From: Henriciella litoralis
GTDB lineage: Bacteria; Pseudomonadota; Alphaproteobacteria; Caulobacterales; Hyphomonadaceae
Assembly: GCF_002088935.1 (NCBI RefSeq)
Contig: NZ_NCSS01000004.1
Location: 248,001-312,000 of the forward strand
Reading direction: 5' to 3'
Length of the DNA stretch: 64,000 nt
Each line of letters starts with the position of its first letter. Within the stretch, counting starts at the first letter, position 1. A program made the position numbers and the translations under genes. The notes below the pieces were generated by a model. It saw only the letters and a list, made by a program, of their open reading frames with translations, was not told the origin of the DNA and made no database searches. Below, piece by piece: positions 43,326-53,342 of this stretch.

Positions 43326-44993
43326 CTAGTCCCGCGAAAACTTCTTGAACTTCAGCTTCTTCGGCTCGACAGCGTCGACGCCAAGGCGGCGTTTCTTGTC
43401 TTCGAGGTAGGAGGAGAAGTCGCCTTCGAACCATTCGACGTGGCTGTTGCCTTCGAAGGCCAGGATGTGGGTGGCCATGCGGTCAAGGAACCAGCGATCG
43501 TGCGAGATCACCACGGCGCAACCCGGAAAGCCATCGAGGCCTTCTTCGAGCGCCTGCAGGGTTTCCACGTCGAGGTCGTTGGTCGGTTCGTCGAGGAGGA
43601 GACAGTTTGCGCCTTGGCGAAGCATCTTGGCGAGGTGGACGCGGTTGCGCTCACCGCCGGACAGGAGGCCGACTTTCTTCTGCTGGTCGGAGCCCTTGAA
43701 GTTGAACGCGCCTGTATAGGCCCGCGAGCTGACTTCAATACCACCAAGATCGATCACATCGAGGCCGTCGGAAATTTCTTCCCAGACATTCTTCTTGTCG
43801 TCGAGCTTGTCGCGGCTCTGGTCAACATAGCCGAGTTTGACCGTATCGCCGACGCGGATCGAGCCGGCATCCGGCTCTTCAAGGCCGAGGATCATCTTGA
43901 ACAGGGTCGACTTACCCGCGCCGTTCGGACCGATCACGCCAACAATGCCGCCGGGCGGCAGCTTGAAGGTCAGGTCTTCAATGAGAAGATTGTCGCCGAA
44001 CGCCTTGCGCAGGTCTTCCGCCTCAATCACCACATTGCCGAGACGCGGGCCGGGCGGGATGCGGATCTGGGCGGTCGACACTGTCTCGCGCTCAGCCTCA
44101 GCGGCGCGTTCTTCATAGGACTGGATACGCGCTTTGGATTTGGTCTGGCGGGCTTTGGCGCCAGCGCGAACCCATTCGAGTTCTTTCGCGAGCGTGCGTT
44201 TCTTGCCAGCATCCTCGCGCGCTTCCTGCGCCATCCGCTTGGCCTTCTGCTCAACCCAGTCGGAATAGTTGCCCTTGTACGGCACGCCGCGGCCACGATC
44301 GATTTCGAGGATCCAGTCAGTGATCTTGTCGAGGAAGTAGCGGTCGTGGGTGACGAGGATGACGCAGCCCGGGAAGTTGATCAGATAGTTCTGTAGCCAG
44401 GCGACGGTTTCAGCGTCGAGGTGGTTGGTCGGTTCGTCCATCAGGATCATGTCAGGCTTGGAAAGAAGCAGCTGACAGATCGCAACGCGGCGGATTTCAC
44501 CGCCGGAAAGATTGGTGACCGAAGCTTCGCCATCCGGGCAGCCGAGGGCAACCATGGCCATCTCGATCTTGGAGTCGATGTCCCAGGCGTCGGCGCTGTC
44601 GACCTGCTCCTGAAGCGCGGTCATCTCTTCCATCAGCTCGTCGGAATAGTCCTCACCGAGCTTCATGGAGATCTCGTTGAACTTGTCCACGAGCTGTTTT
44701 TCAGGGCACTGGCTGGCGATGTTCTCGAACACCGTCATGCTCTCGTCGAGCTTTGGCTCCTGTGGCAGATAGCCGACCTTGGCACCGGGGGCAGCGTTCG
44801 CCTCGCCGTTAAATTCCTTGTCCTGGCCCGCCATGATCCGCAGCAGGGTCGACTTACCCGACCCGTTGACGCCGACGACGCCGATCTTTGCATCTGGCAG
44901 GAAAGACAGGTGGATGTTTTCGAACACCTTCTTGCCGCCCGGATAGGTCTTCGAGAGACCCTGCATATTGTAGACGTATTGTTGACCGGCCAT
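43326..44993 (-). CDS. ettA: ABC-F translation factor EttA
   Basis: The 555-residue protein has two ABC ATPase domains without membrane segments. Walker A motifs are GVNGSGKST and GPNGAGKST, the signatures LSGGEIRR and LSGGERNR, and the Walker B regions MDEPTNHLD and LDEPTNDLD. The linker and the start MAGQQYVYNMQGLSKTYPGG match EttA, which binds the ribosomal E site and gates translation by energy state. ATG at 44993 has CAGGAG upstream. It ends 9 bases before the NUDIX start, so ettA-NUDIX-PAP2 probably form one operon. Confidence 0.96.
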   Translation of the reverse strand: MAGQQYVYNMQGLSKTYPGGKKVFENIHLSFLPDAKIGVVGVNGSGKSTLLRIMAGQDKEFNGEANAAPGAKVGYLPQEPKLDESMTVFENIASQCPEKQLVDKFNEISMKLGEDYSDELMEEMTALQEQVDSADAWDIDSKIEMAMVALGCPDGEASVTNLSGGEIRRVAICQLLLSKPDMILMDEPTNHLDAETVAWLQNYLINFPGCVILVTHDRYFLDKITDWILEIDRGRGVPYKGNYSDWVEQKAKRMAQEAREDAGKKRTLAKELEWVRAGAKARQTKSKARIQSYEERAAEAERETVSTAQIRIPPGPRLGNVVIEAEDLRKAFGDNLLIEDLTFKLPPGGIVGVIGPNGAGKSTLFKMILGLEEPDAGSIRVGDTVKLGYVDQSRDKLDDKKNVWEEISDGLDVIDLGGIEVSSRAYTGAFNFKGSDQQKKVGLLSGGERNRVHLAKMLRQGANCLLLDEPTNDLDVETLQALEEGLDGFPGCAVVISHDRWFLDRMATHILAFEGNSHVEWFEGDFSSYLEDKKRRLGVDAVEPKKLKFKKFSRD

Positions 44994-45150
44994 GGGCGGC
45001 TGCTCCTGGATTGAGGTGTTCGGGATTCCCACGCCATTTGGCGCAGGCGCGCCCTCAGTTCAAGTGGTAACCACTGTACCGGGGACGCTCCAGATCTACC
45101 TCGTGCCAGATGCAGGCGGATATTTTCGACAGATCCAGTCTGCACGCACC

Positions 45151-45867
45151 CTAGAATGTCGTGGGCTGGCACCAGATGCCGGTTTCGGCCTGTCGGGCCT
45201 TTTCCGCCGCCATAACCGGACGCAGCGCCTCGATTGCAGAGCTGACACTGTCGACCACCAGCGTTGCCTTGCCGTAATCGGCCGGGGTGCTCTCCTCGGT
45301 CCGTTTGAACCAGACCGTCACGTCAAATGTGTGCCCACCCTCTTCGAACGCAGTCTTCATCGCCGGGCCATCATATTTGCCACCGGCCGACAGATAGAGG
45401 CTGGTCGTGCTTTGCGGGTTCCAGCCATCGTCTTCCGGCAGGAGGACAGACTGTCCATCAATGTCCAAGGCCGCGTCCAGATCGTGACGCTGGTCGCTCT
45501 CGGTGCGCGAAAATGCCAGAATGCCGTATTCCATTTTGCGCTGAGGCGGGTGCAGCAGGTACAGCCCGACCTGCAAATTCATCTCGCCGTCCATCAGACG
45601 CTCGGGTTGGCCCTCCCAGGGTTTGCTCCAGTAATAGCCGACAGCATAGCCGTTTGTGGTCTCGGTCGCTCCGTCAAACATGGTCCAGCTGACCGGGGCC
45701 TCCCGCTTCTCCAGACGTATCGTGTCGGTCTTGACCTCATAGGCCCAATCGCCTTGCACACCTGCCGGGCATGGCGGTCGCGGCTCTTCCGCGGACGCCA
45801 GTGCGGCAAATCCGAGGCCGGCTGTCATTGAAAGACATGCCATATGGATCAGTCGAACAGATTTCAT
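45151..45867 (-). CDS. Secreted protein of unknown function
   Basis: The 238-residue precursor has a signal peptide ending at about FAALASAEEP. The mature part contains beta-rich segments such as VGYYWSKPWEGQPERLMDGE and AGGKYDGPAMKTAFEEGGHT, and two Cys (RPPCPAG and GIWCQPT) near its two ends that may form a disulphide. It resembles periplasmic invasion-associated-locus-B-like proteins only loosely, so no family is assigned. It stands alone between ettA and the Yip1-like gene. Confidence 0.7.
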   Translation of the reverse strand: MKSVRLIHMACLSMTAGLGFAALASAEEPRPPCPAGVQGDWAYEVKTDTIRLEKREAPVSWTMFDGATETTNGYAVGYYWSKPWEGQPERLMDGEMNLQVGLYLLHPPQRKMEYGILAFSRTESDQRHDLDAALDIDGQSVLLPEDDGWNPQSTTSLYLSAGGKYDGPAMKTAFEEGGHTFDVTVWFKRTEESTPADYGKATLVVDSVSSAIEALRPVMAAEKARQAETGIWCQPTTF

Positions 45868-46060
45868 TGTCTAAGGCTCCCACCCTTGTTTGCGCCGCGC
45901 GTGGCGCGATGCGGGCAAATTAGATGGATCGACGCCCGCAGGCTTGTATGGAATCGACATCAAGCGGCGCGTTTGTCCGCGAACCAGCGCCAGCCGCTTG
46001 ATCTTGGCTGGCAATACTGGAAGGACAGAGACGAGAAGTTGCCTCGATGCGGAGACAGAT

Positions 46061-46855
46061 ATGAGCGTTCCAGAAAAGCCGGACAAAGGCCCGATTTTTC
46101 GTTCGCCTGCCGCTGAACTGCCGACCATCGAGAAACAGATGAAGCCCGGCTGGAATGACATGGCCGAGGATATATTCGGTCTCAGCGTGCGCGGGCTCGT
46201 CACGATGCGGGACCTCGTCATCCGTCCATCGCTCGTCTTCGATGCGGCGCGCTGGCCGGACTGGCTGCAGCGCTACACGCCGTCCATTCGCCTCGTTTCG
46301 TCTCTCGTCGCGCTGATGCTGCTGCTGCGCATCTTCTGGGCCGGCGAAGACAGCGCGATGTACCAGTCCGTGCTCGAGCAGATTGAGCGAGCTGCCCCGA
46401 ATATCAGCGCAGACGGCGGCTCCAGAGCGCTGGCAGAGAATTACTTCGCCGCCTGGGCGATCGTGTTTCCGCTTGCCTACCTGGCAATTCAGTTCCTGAT
46501 GGCAATGTGCGTGCGCATCTGGGGCAAGGACGTTCCACTCGTGACGCGCGTCCGGCTCTATTTTGCCGCCATCGTCCCCGGCGTGATCCTTGCCAATCTC
46601 TCGCTGGTGGCGACACCGCTGATCGGGCCGGCCCAGCTTACATTGTTTACGGCGCTCTACCTGGTCGTTTGCGGCCTCGCCTATGGCGCGACCGCCTATC
46701 TTGGTCTGAAATCGTCCTATGCGTCGCCTTTTTCACGTCTCTGGCGCGGCGCTCTTTTTGCTGTCATCGTTCTCTTCGCTGATACAGTCGCGTCGTTCAG
46801 CTCAAGCATACTCGGCGGAATAGTGGCGGGTCAGTTCCACCTGGCGACAGGTTAA
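46061..46855 (+). CDS. Multi-pass membrane protein (Yip1/DUF3667-like shape)
   Basis: The 264-residue protein has a soluble N-terminal part with GLSVRGLVTMRDLVIRPS, then five or so membrane segments (from about residue 85 to the end). The early RDL...RPS segment followed by a cluster of helices recalls DUF3667/Yip1-like bacterial proteins; the match is tentative. ATG at 46061 with GGAGA upstream was chosen; the frame extends back to 45890 but that part is not credible protein. It sits 67 bases before the DPP4 gene on the same strand. Confidence 0.65.
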   Translation: MSVPEKPDKGPIFRSPAAELPTIEKQMKPGWNDMAEDIFGLSVRGLVTMRDLVIRPSLVFDAARWPDWLQRYTPSIRLVSSLVALMLLLRIFWAGEDSAMYQSVLEQIERAAPNISADGGSRALAENYFAAWAIVFPLAYLAIQFLMAMCVRIWGKDVPLVTRVRLYFAAIVPGVILANLSLVATPLIGPAQLTLFTALYLVVCGLAYGATAYLGLKSSYASPFSRLWRGALFAVIVLFADTVASFSSSILGGIVAGQFHLATG

Positions 46856-46922
46856 AACGCGACGAGACGACGCCAACAGAAAGACAAGACAGCCCCACAT
46901 CTCCAGACCTGAACGATCCTCG

Positions 46923-49316
46923 ATGACCCATAAATTTTCCGCGATCGCCGCCGTCATTCTCGCAATGGCCGGCCTGTCGCTCACACAAGCGCCTGCCCAT
47001 GCCCGCCAGGAAGGAAATGCCATGCCCTCACAGGAGCTGACGATCGAACGGCTTTACGCCTCCCCTTCCCTCAACGGGCCGTCGCCGACGGGCGTTAAAT
47101 ATTCTCCGGACGGCCAGCGCGTGACTTTTCTGAAAGCGCGGGAAAGTGATTCCAGCCGCTATGATCTCTGGCAGTTCGATGTGGCGACCGGCGCGCAATC
47201 CATGCTGGTCGACAGCCTGCTGCTGGAGCCTGAAACGGTCGAGCTGTCGGAAGAGGAAAAGGCCCTGCGCGAGCGAAAGCGGATCGCGGGCCGCAAGGGC
47301 ATTGTCGATTATGACTGGGGGACGGCGGACACGATCCTCGTCCCGCTCGGAGGAGATCTGCATCTCGTGACGCTGGGCGAAGATGGGCCAACAACCCGTC
47401 AGCTGACCGAAACTGAAGCGTTTGAATATGACGCAAAGGTCTCGCCAAAGGGCAATTATGTAAGCTTCGTGCGCGATGGCGCGGTCTTCGTCATCGATCT
47501 GGCGAGCGGTGAAGAGACACAGATCACCCCCGACGCCGAGCCGGACAACGCCATCTCCTATGGCGTCGCCGAATTCGTCGCGCAGGAAGAGATGAGCCGC
47601 TATACTGGCTATTGGTGGAGCCCGGACGAGCGGCAGATCGCCTATACCCGCGTCGATGAAAGCCCGGTCGATGTGATCGAACGCTTTGATATCGCCGCCG
47701 ACAAGACGACCGTTATCGACCAGCGCTATCCGCGTGCTGGCCGCCCGAATGCAGTGGTGGACCTGTTCGTGCGGGATCTGGACAGCGACCGGGTAGCAAA
47801 GCTCTCCACGGTCGGCCCAGACGATTATCTCGCCCGGGTGAACTGGGCGGGAAGAAGCCTCTGGTTCCAGACCGTCAATCGAGACCAGACCGAGATCCGC
47901 TACAACCGCACGGACGGCCTGCCATGGCGAGTCTGGTCGCCGTTGAAAGAAACGCAGGACCATTGGGTCAATCTGTCGAACGACTTTTCCCCATTTGAAG
48001 ACGGGATCCTGCTAACGAGCGAGCAGTCTGGCTTCCGGCATATCTACATTTCGCCAGACGGCAGCGATGCTGACCAGCTTGTCCCTGTAACCGAGGGTGA
48101 CTGGGCCGTGGACGCAATAAAGGCCTACCAGGGCGATACGCGCATGGTCTACTTCACCGGCTTTATGACCTCGCCGCTGGAAAAGCATCTCTACCGCGTC
48201 TCGATTGATGGCGGTGAGCCGGTTCGCCTGACAGAGACGGGCAAGTCTTGGGCGGTGACGATGGCGCCGGATGGCAAGTCCTATGTCGGCACCTCCTCCT
48301 CGCCGACCCAGCCGCCACAGACCGGGCTTTACCGCCTGACCGAGCCGTTCACAGAAGCGGATGTCCCGCCGGTCGGCGCTCTCCTCACGTCTGATCCATG
48401 GTGCTATGACCTGGAACCTGCCTCGGCGCGCGCCAGCGTCGAATGCAAGCCCAAGACGGAGCTGATCGCGTGGATCGAGGAGAATGCCCTCGATGAAAGT
48501 CACCCCTATTTCCCATACCTCGCCGATCATACCGTCCCTGAATATGGCGCGCTTGAAGCTGAAGACGGCCAGCCACTTTACTATTCCATGCAGGCGCCGC
48601 CGGGCTTCAGCCGCCGGTCGGATAAAAAGTACCCTGTGATCATCGAGGTCTATGGCGGCCCGCATGTCCAGACCGTTGATCGTGACTGGGAGAGCTTGTC
48701 GGATCAGTATCTCACCCGGCAGGGCTATATCGTCTTCCGCCTCGACAATCGCGGCATGGCGAACCGGGGCAAACGCTTCGAGGATGCCATCTATCGCCAG
48801 ACGGGCGGGCCGGAAGTGCGTGACCAGCTGGTCGGCGTCGACTGGCTGAAGGCGCAGCCCTTTGTGGACCCGGACCGGATCGCCATTCAGGGCTGGTCCT
48901 ATGGCGGCTACATGACGCTGATGACCATCCTGCAGGCGCCCGAAGGCACGTTCGCCGCCGCCGCGTCCGGCGCGCCGGTCACCGACTGGTCGCTCTATGA
49001 TACCTTCTACACAGAGCGCTATATGGACACGCCGCAGGACAATCCGGACGGCTATGAAAAGTCATCGGTCTTCTACCATCTCGACCGGCTTGAGACGGCC
49101 CTGCCCCCGCTTCTCATGATGCATGGCATGGCGGATGATAATGTGACCTTCGACAACTCGACCCGGCTCTATGCCGCGATGCAGGAGAAGGGGCTGATGT
49201 TCGACATGATGACCTATCCCGGCCAGCGCCACGGCATTCGCGGACAAGCGCTTCAGACGCACCTGATGAAAACGCGGATGGCGTTCCTCAACCGGCACCT
49301 GAAACCGGGCCAATAG
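46923..49316 (+). CDS. Dipeptidyl peptidase IV (S9B) family secreted peptidase
   Basis: The 797-residue protein has a signal peptide (about 1-28), a beta-propeller (about 50-520) and a C-terminal alpha/beta hydrolase. The nucleophile is Ser659 in GWSYGGYM, the Asp lies in HGMADDNVTF and the His in GQRHGIRG. The double-Glu region typical of DPP4, which holds the substrate N-terminus, is seen as EFVAQEEMSRYTGYWWSPD in the propeller. The enzyme should remove dipeptides after Pro or Ala from peptides in the periplasm. Together with the S46 peptidase at the window end it suggests peptide feeding. Confidence 0.93.
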   Translation: MTHKFSAIAAVILAMAGLSLTQAPAHARQEGNAMPSQELTIERLYASPSLNGPSPTGVKYSPDGQRVTFLKARESDSSRYDLWQFDVATGAQSMLVDSLLLEPETVELSEEEKALRERKRIAGRKGIVDYDWGTADTILVPLGGDLHLVTLGEDGPTTRQLTETEAFEYDAKVSPKGNYVSFVRDGAVFVIDLASGEETQITPDAEPDNAISYGVAEFVAQEEMSRYTGYWWSPDERQIAYTRVDESPVDVIERFDIAADKTTVIDQRYPRAGRPNAVVDLFVRDLDSDRVAKLSTVGPDDYLARVNWAGRSLWFQTVNRDQTEIRYNRTDGLPWRVWSPLKETQDHWVNLSNDFSPFEDGILLTSEQSGFRHIYISPDGSDADQLVPVTEGDWAVDAIKAYQGDTRMVYFTGFMTSPLEKHLYRVSIDGGEPVRLTETGKSWAVTMAPDGKSYVGTSSSPTQPPQTGLYRLTEPFTEADVPPVGALLTSDPWCYDLEPASARASVECKPKTELIAWIEENALDESHPYFPYLADHTVPEYGALEAEDGQPLYYSMQAPPGFSRRSDKKYPVIIEVYGGPHVQTVDRDWESLSDQYLTRQGYIVFRLDNRGMANRGKRFEDAIYRQTGGPEVRDQLVGVDWLKAQPFVDPDRIAIQGWSYGGYMTLMTILQAPEGTFAAAASGAPVTDWSLYDTFYTERYMDTPQDNPDGYEKSSVFYHLDRLETALPPLLMMHGMADDNVTFDNSTRLYAAMQEKGLMFDMMTYPGQRHGIRGQALQTHLMKTRMAFLNRHLKPGQ

Positions 49317-49438
49317 ACGGCGGCTGAACACCATTTGGTCGGCATAGGGCTTTTTTCGTTTTTGCGGCCAGTGCAACCTTGCACCGCGCTGAAGCGTCAT
49401 GTGACTGTGGTCACAACATCAACAGATCTGGAGCGTTC

Positions 49439-50806
49439 ATGGGACGACTGATTGCAATTTCCAACCGCACGGCAGCGGATGCGAGTGCTCGTGCGGGCGG
49501 TCTTGCGGTCGCTGTCTGGGAATCACTCACCGCGACGGGCGGCATGTGGTTCGGCTGGAGCGGCAATATCGTCGATGAGGTGGGCGAGCCTGAGGTGATA
49601 AAGGATGAAGGCGTCGAATTCGTCGTCACCGATTTCACCGAAGACGAGCATGACGGCTTCTATCTGCAATACGCCAACCGGGTCATCTGGCCGGTCTTCC
49701 ACTACCGCGTAGACCTTGCCCATTTCGGCAATACCGAATTTGCGACCTATGCCGCCGTCAATGAACGCATTGCCAATATGGTCGTGCCGCACCTGAAGGA
49801 AGGCGACAGCGTCTGGGTGCATGACTACCACTTCCTGCTGATGGGCGACTATCTGCGCAAGGGCGGCTGGGACGGGCCGATCGGCTTCTTCCTGCACATC
49901 CCGTTTCCCTCCCCTGAAGTCTTCATGGCCCTGCCCGAGCATGAGCAGATCGCCCGCGCCATGTGCGAGTTCAGCGTGCTTGGCTTTCAGTCCGAGAGCG
50001 ACCGGTCAAACTTCGTGCAGTATCTGGTTCGTCACTATGACGCCGTCGATGAAGGCGATGGCTGGATCAGTGTCTTCGGACGGCGTATCCGCGCGAACGC
50101 CTACCCCATCGGCATCGAAGCCGAAGCCTTTGCCGAGGCGTCGGTCAGCCAGCGCGCGATGACCGCCGCCTCACGCATTGGCAGGTTTCTCGGGGGTCGC
50201 CAGCTGGTGCTGGGGGTCGACCGCATGGATTACTCCAAAGGCCTGCCGCAGCGCTTTGAAGCGGTCGGCAAGCTGTTCGATCATTTCCCCAAGACGCGCG
50301 GCAAGGTCTCTGTCACGCAGATCGCGCCGCCCTCGCGCTCCAAGGTCGAGGAATATCGCGACCTGCGCATCCAGCTCGATGAGCTGGCGGGCCGGATTAA
50401 CGGAGATTATGGCGACCTCGACTGGATTCCCTTGCGCTATCTGGCGCGCTCCTATGACCGGCGGGAGCTCGCTGGCCTTTACCGGATTGCGAGCGTCTGC
50501 CTTGTCACGCCGCTGCGCGATGGCATGAACCTCGTCGCCAAGGAATTTGTGATGGCGCAGGACCCGGAAAATCCCGGCGTGCTGATCCTGTCGCAGTTTG
50601 CGGGCGCGGCCGAGCAATTGTCAGACACGCTGATCGTTAATCCGCATGACAGCGATAAAGTCGCCGAAACCATCTATCAGGCGCTGGAAATGCCCCTCGA
50701 AGAACGCAAAGCGCGCTGGGAAAAACTGCGCAAGACTGTCGTTGAGCAGGACATCTCATGGTGGCGTCAGAAATTCCTCGACGATCTGGACGCGAAGACC
50801 GACTAA
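49439..50806 (+). CDS. otsA: Trehalose-6-phosphate synthase
   Basis: The 455-residue GT20 glycosyltransferase joins UDP-glucose and glucose-6-phosphate to trehalose-6-phosphate. Visible signatures are GRLIAISNR and [11 protein letters not shown] at the start, [44 protein letters not shown] and the late [18 protein letters not shown] at 49439 has GGAG 7 bases upstream; the longer frame to 49379 is not like the family. It is first in an otsA-otsB-GH15 operon, the next gene starting at its stop codon (TAATG). Confidence 0.97.
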   Translation: MGRLIAISNRTAADASARAGGLAVAVWESLTATGGMWFGWSGNIVDEVGEPEVIKDEGVEFVVTDFTEDEHDGFYLQYANRVIWPVFHYRVDLAHFGNTEFATYAAVNERIANMVVPHLKEGDSVWVHDYHFLLMGDYLRKGGWDGPIGFFLHIPFPSPEVFMALPEHEQIARAMCEFSVLGFQSESDRSNFVQYLVRHYDAVDEGDGWISVFGRRIRANAYPIGIEAEAFAEASVSQRAMTAASRIGRFLGGRQLVLGVDRMDYSKGLPQRFEAVGKLFDHFPKTRGKVSVTQIAPPSRSKVEEYRDLRIQLDELAGRINGDYGDLDWIPLRYLARSYDRRELAGLYRIASVCLVTPLRDGMNLVAKEFVMAQDPENPGVLILSQFAGAAEQLSDTLIVNPHDSDKVAETIYQALEMPLEERKARWEKLRKTVVEQDISWWRQKFLDDLDAKTD

Positions 50807-51534
50807 TGGCTGATCTGAAACCGCCGCCCGCGCTGACGCGCTCGCACGCGCTATTCCTGGATTTCGACGGCACCCTCGCCCCGATCCAGGATGACCCCGA
50901 TACCGTCATGCTGCCCGATGATGCCGCCGCAGCGCTTATCTCGATTGAGCCGTTGATAGGTGAAGCCATCGCCCTCATCAGTGGCCGCGACATTCGCGAT
51001 CTCTCATCCCGTGTTCCGCTCGACTATTGGCGCGCCGGAGGGCATGGGCTGGAAATCTGCAAGCCTGGCCAGCGCCCACCAGTGCAGCCGGCCGGAGCCC
51101 CGCGCGACCTTTGCAAAGCCGTCGAGATGATCACACACGGCGTCGAAGGCGTTGTCGTCGAGCATAAAGGCCCGGTGATCGCCATCCATTTCCGCCAGGC
51201 CCCCGAAATGGGCGAAACCTTGCTGGCGCGGCTGACCGACTGGCTGCGCGACACGCCCGAGTACAAGGTTCAGGCCGGCAAGATGGTGCTGGAAGCCAAG
51301 CCTTCGCACGCCAATAAGGGCCGCGCGCTGGAACAGATGATGAGCCACCCGCCATTTGCCGGGCGAACCCCCGTCATGGTCGGCGACGACACAACAGACG
51401 AAGACGCCTTCAAAGTGGTGAACCGCCTCGGCGGCTTTGCCATCAAGGTCGGAGATGGCGACACAGTGGCCACCTACCATCTGGACACGCCGCGCGACGT
51501 CGCGAAATGGATTAAAGAGCAGGAAACGCCATGA
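50806..51534 (+). CDS. otsB: Trehalose-6-phosphate phosphatase
   Basis: The HAD-family phosphatase of 242 residues releases trehalose from trehalose-6-phosphate. The nucleophile and acid Asp are Asp19 and Asp21 in LFLDFDGTLAP. LISGRDIRDL is motif II, EAKPSHANKGRAL carries the catalytic Lys, and MVGDDTTDEDAF is motif IV. It begins on the last base of the otsA stop codon and its end overlaps the GH15 start by 4 bases, so the three enzymes are tightly coupled. Trehalose made here would serve as osmoprotectant. Confidence 0.96.
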   Translation: MADLKPPPALTRSHALFLDFDGTLAPIQDDPDTVMLPDDAAAALISIEPLIGEAIALISGRDIRDLSSRVPLDYWRAGGHGLEICKPGQRPPVQPAGAPRDLCKAVEMITHGVEGVVVEHKGPVIAIHFRQAPEMGETLLARLTDWLRDTPEYKVQAGKMVLEAKPSHANKGRALEQMMSHPPFAGRTPVMVGDDTTDEDAFKVVNRLGGFAIKVGDGDTVATYHLDTPRDVAKWIKEQETP

Positions 51535-53300
51535 CCAATCTGGAACTCGGCATCATTGGCAATGGCACGGTCGCTGGCCTCATTGATGAGGATGCCAACT
51601 GTGTCTGGCTGTGCCTGCCACGTCTTGATGGTGAGCCGGTCTTCAACAAGCTGCTTGGCGGGCGAGGCCAGTTCGCGGTCACCCTTCAGGGTCATTGCAA
51701 GAGCACGCAGACCTATCAGCGCAACACGGCCATTATCGAGACCGTGCTTGAAGCCGAAGATGGGTCCGCTGTCCGGGTCACGGACTATTGCCCCCGCTTC
51801 ATGGATAAGGGCCGCATGTTTCGACCCACCTCCATGGTCCGCCGGATCACGCCGCTGAAAGGCATGCCGCGCATCAAGGTCGAACTCTTCGCGCAAAGCC
51901 AGCAGGGAGAGTACAATATGGTCACCCGGCGCGGCGTGAACCATATCAGGTTCCTTGATGAGACGGCCGGTTTCCGCGTCACGACGGATGCCCCTGTTTC
52001 CTACGTCATGGACGGGCGGGACTTTGTCCTCGACCGGGAAGTCAGCTTCCTGCTTGGGCCGGATGAAAGCCTGTCAGACCGGGTCGGCGTCATCGCGCTG
52101 GAATGGCTGGAACGCACCGCCGATCACTGGATGGGCTGGTCACGTCGTCTGGCGACGCCGCCCGACTGGCAGGACGCGGTTATCCGCGCGGCGATCACCT
52201 TGAAACTCTGCGTCTATGAAGAGACCGGCGGCATCGTGGCCGCGCTGACAACCAGTATCCCGGAACATGCCGGATCCCAGCGCAACTGGGACTACCGCTA
52301 CTGTTGGCTGCGCGACGCCTATTTCACGGTGACGGCGCTTAACCGACTGTCGGCCGTTGGCACGCTCGAACACTATCTCGCCTATCTCAGAAACACCGTG
52401 GCCCATACGCGCGGCGGCCATATCCAGCCTGTCTATGGCATCGCGCTGGAGAACGACCTGACAGAGAAAATCGCGCAGGCCATGCCCGGCTATCGCGGCA
52501 TGGGGCCGGTCCGCTTTGGCAATCAGGCCGCCGAGCATATCCAGCATGACGTCTACGGCCATGTTGTTCTCGGCGCGAGCCAGGCCTTCTTCGACGACCG
52601 GCTGCACGCCAAGGCAGGCCCGCTGGAGTTCGCGCATTTCGAAGGGGTTGGTGAGCGCGCCTATGCGGTCTGGAACACGCCGGATGCCGGCATCTGGGAG
52701 TTTCGCGGCCGCGCGCATGTCCACACATCTTCCGCCATCATGTGCTGGGCGGCCTGTGACCGGCTCGCCCGGATCGCAACCTTCCTTGACATGCCGGAGA
52801 AGGCGGACGAGTGGAATGCGAAGGCCGACGAAATCCGCGCTGGTGTGCTCGATCTCGCCTGGAACGAAAAACGCCAGGCCTTTACCGGCGCGTTTGGCGA
52901 GGATGCGCTGGACGCATCTGTCCTGCTGATGGCCGAGATCGGCTTTATCGATGCGAGCGACCCACGCTTTATCAAGACCGTTGAGCGCATCGATGAAGAA
53001 TTGCGCGATGGCTATCATGTCTACCGCTACAAGATGGAAGACGATTTTGGCTTCCCGGAGACGGCATTCACGGCCTGCACTTTCTGGCACATCGATGCGC
53101 TGGCGCGGATCGGCCGCGAGGATGAAGCGCGCGCCATGTTTGAGGACGTGTTGGCACACCGTACACGGCTCGGCCTGCTGTCTGAGGACATCGACACCTC
53201 AAACGGCGAGCTTTGGGGCAACTTCCCGCAGACCTATTCCATGGTCGGGATCATCAATGCGGCGTCACGGCTCAGCCGCGACTGGGATGAGGTTGTCTGA
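51531..53300 (+). CDS. Glycoside hydrolase family 15 protein
   Basis: The 589-residue protein has an N-terminal beta domain (LELGIIGNGTVAGLIDEDAN) and an (alpha/alpha)6 barrel. The family core is SQRNWDYRYCWLRDAYFTV, the first catalytic Glu lies in DAGIWEFRGRAHVHTSS, and the second in SNGELWGNFPQTYSMVGI. GH15 enzymes are glucoamylases, or trehalases in some bacteria. Position in an operon with otsA and otsB, overlapping otsB by 4 bases, suggests a link to trehalose turnover, but the substrate cannot be decided from sequence. No signal peptide is seen, so it is cytoplasmic. Confidence 0.93.
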   Translation: MTNLELGIIGNGTVAGLIDEDANCVWLCLPRLDGEPVFNKLLGGRGQFAVTLQGHCKSTQTYQRNTAIIETVLEAEDGSAVRVTDYCPRFMDKGRMFRPTSMVRRITPLKGMPRIKVELFAQSQQGEYNMVTRRGVNHIRFLDETAGFRVTTDAPVSYVMDGRDFVLDREVSFLLGPDESLSDRVGVIALEWLERTADHWMGWSRRLATPPDWQDAVIRAAITLKLCVYEETGGIVAALTTSIPEHAGSQRNWDYRYCWLRDAYFTVTALNRLSAVGTLEHYLAYLRNTVAHTRGGHIQPVYGIALENDLTEKIAQAMPGYRGMGPVRFGNQAAEHIQHDVYGHVVLGASQAFFDDRLHAKAGPLEFAHFEGVGERAYAVWNTPDAGIWEFRGRAHVHTSSAIMCWAACDRLARIATFLDMPEKADEWNAKADEIRAGVLDLAWNEKRQAFTGAFGEDALDASVLLMAEIGFIDASDPRFIKTVERIDEELRDGYHVYRYKMEDDFGFPETAFTACTFWHIDALARIGREDEARAMFEDVLAHRTRLGLLSEDIDTSNGELWGNFPQTYSMVGIINAASRLSRDWDEVV

Positions 53301-53342
53301 ACATCGCTGATCGGGCACACATGCTGGCAAAGGGAGAACACC

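Noticed and set aside
42261..44396. A 711-codon open frame on the plus strand opposite PAP2, NUDIX and ettA
   Set aside because: It is the complement of well-supported genes with complete motifs; its translation has no recognisable domain and reflects high GC at third positions.
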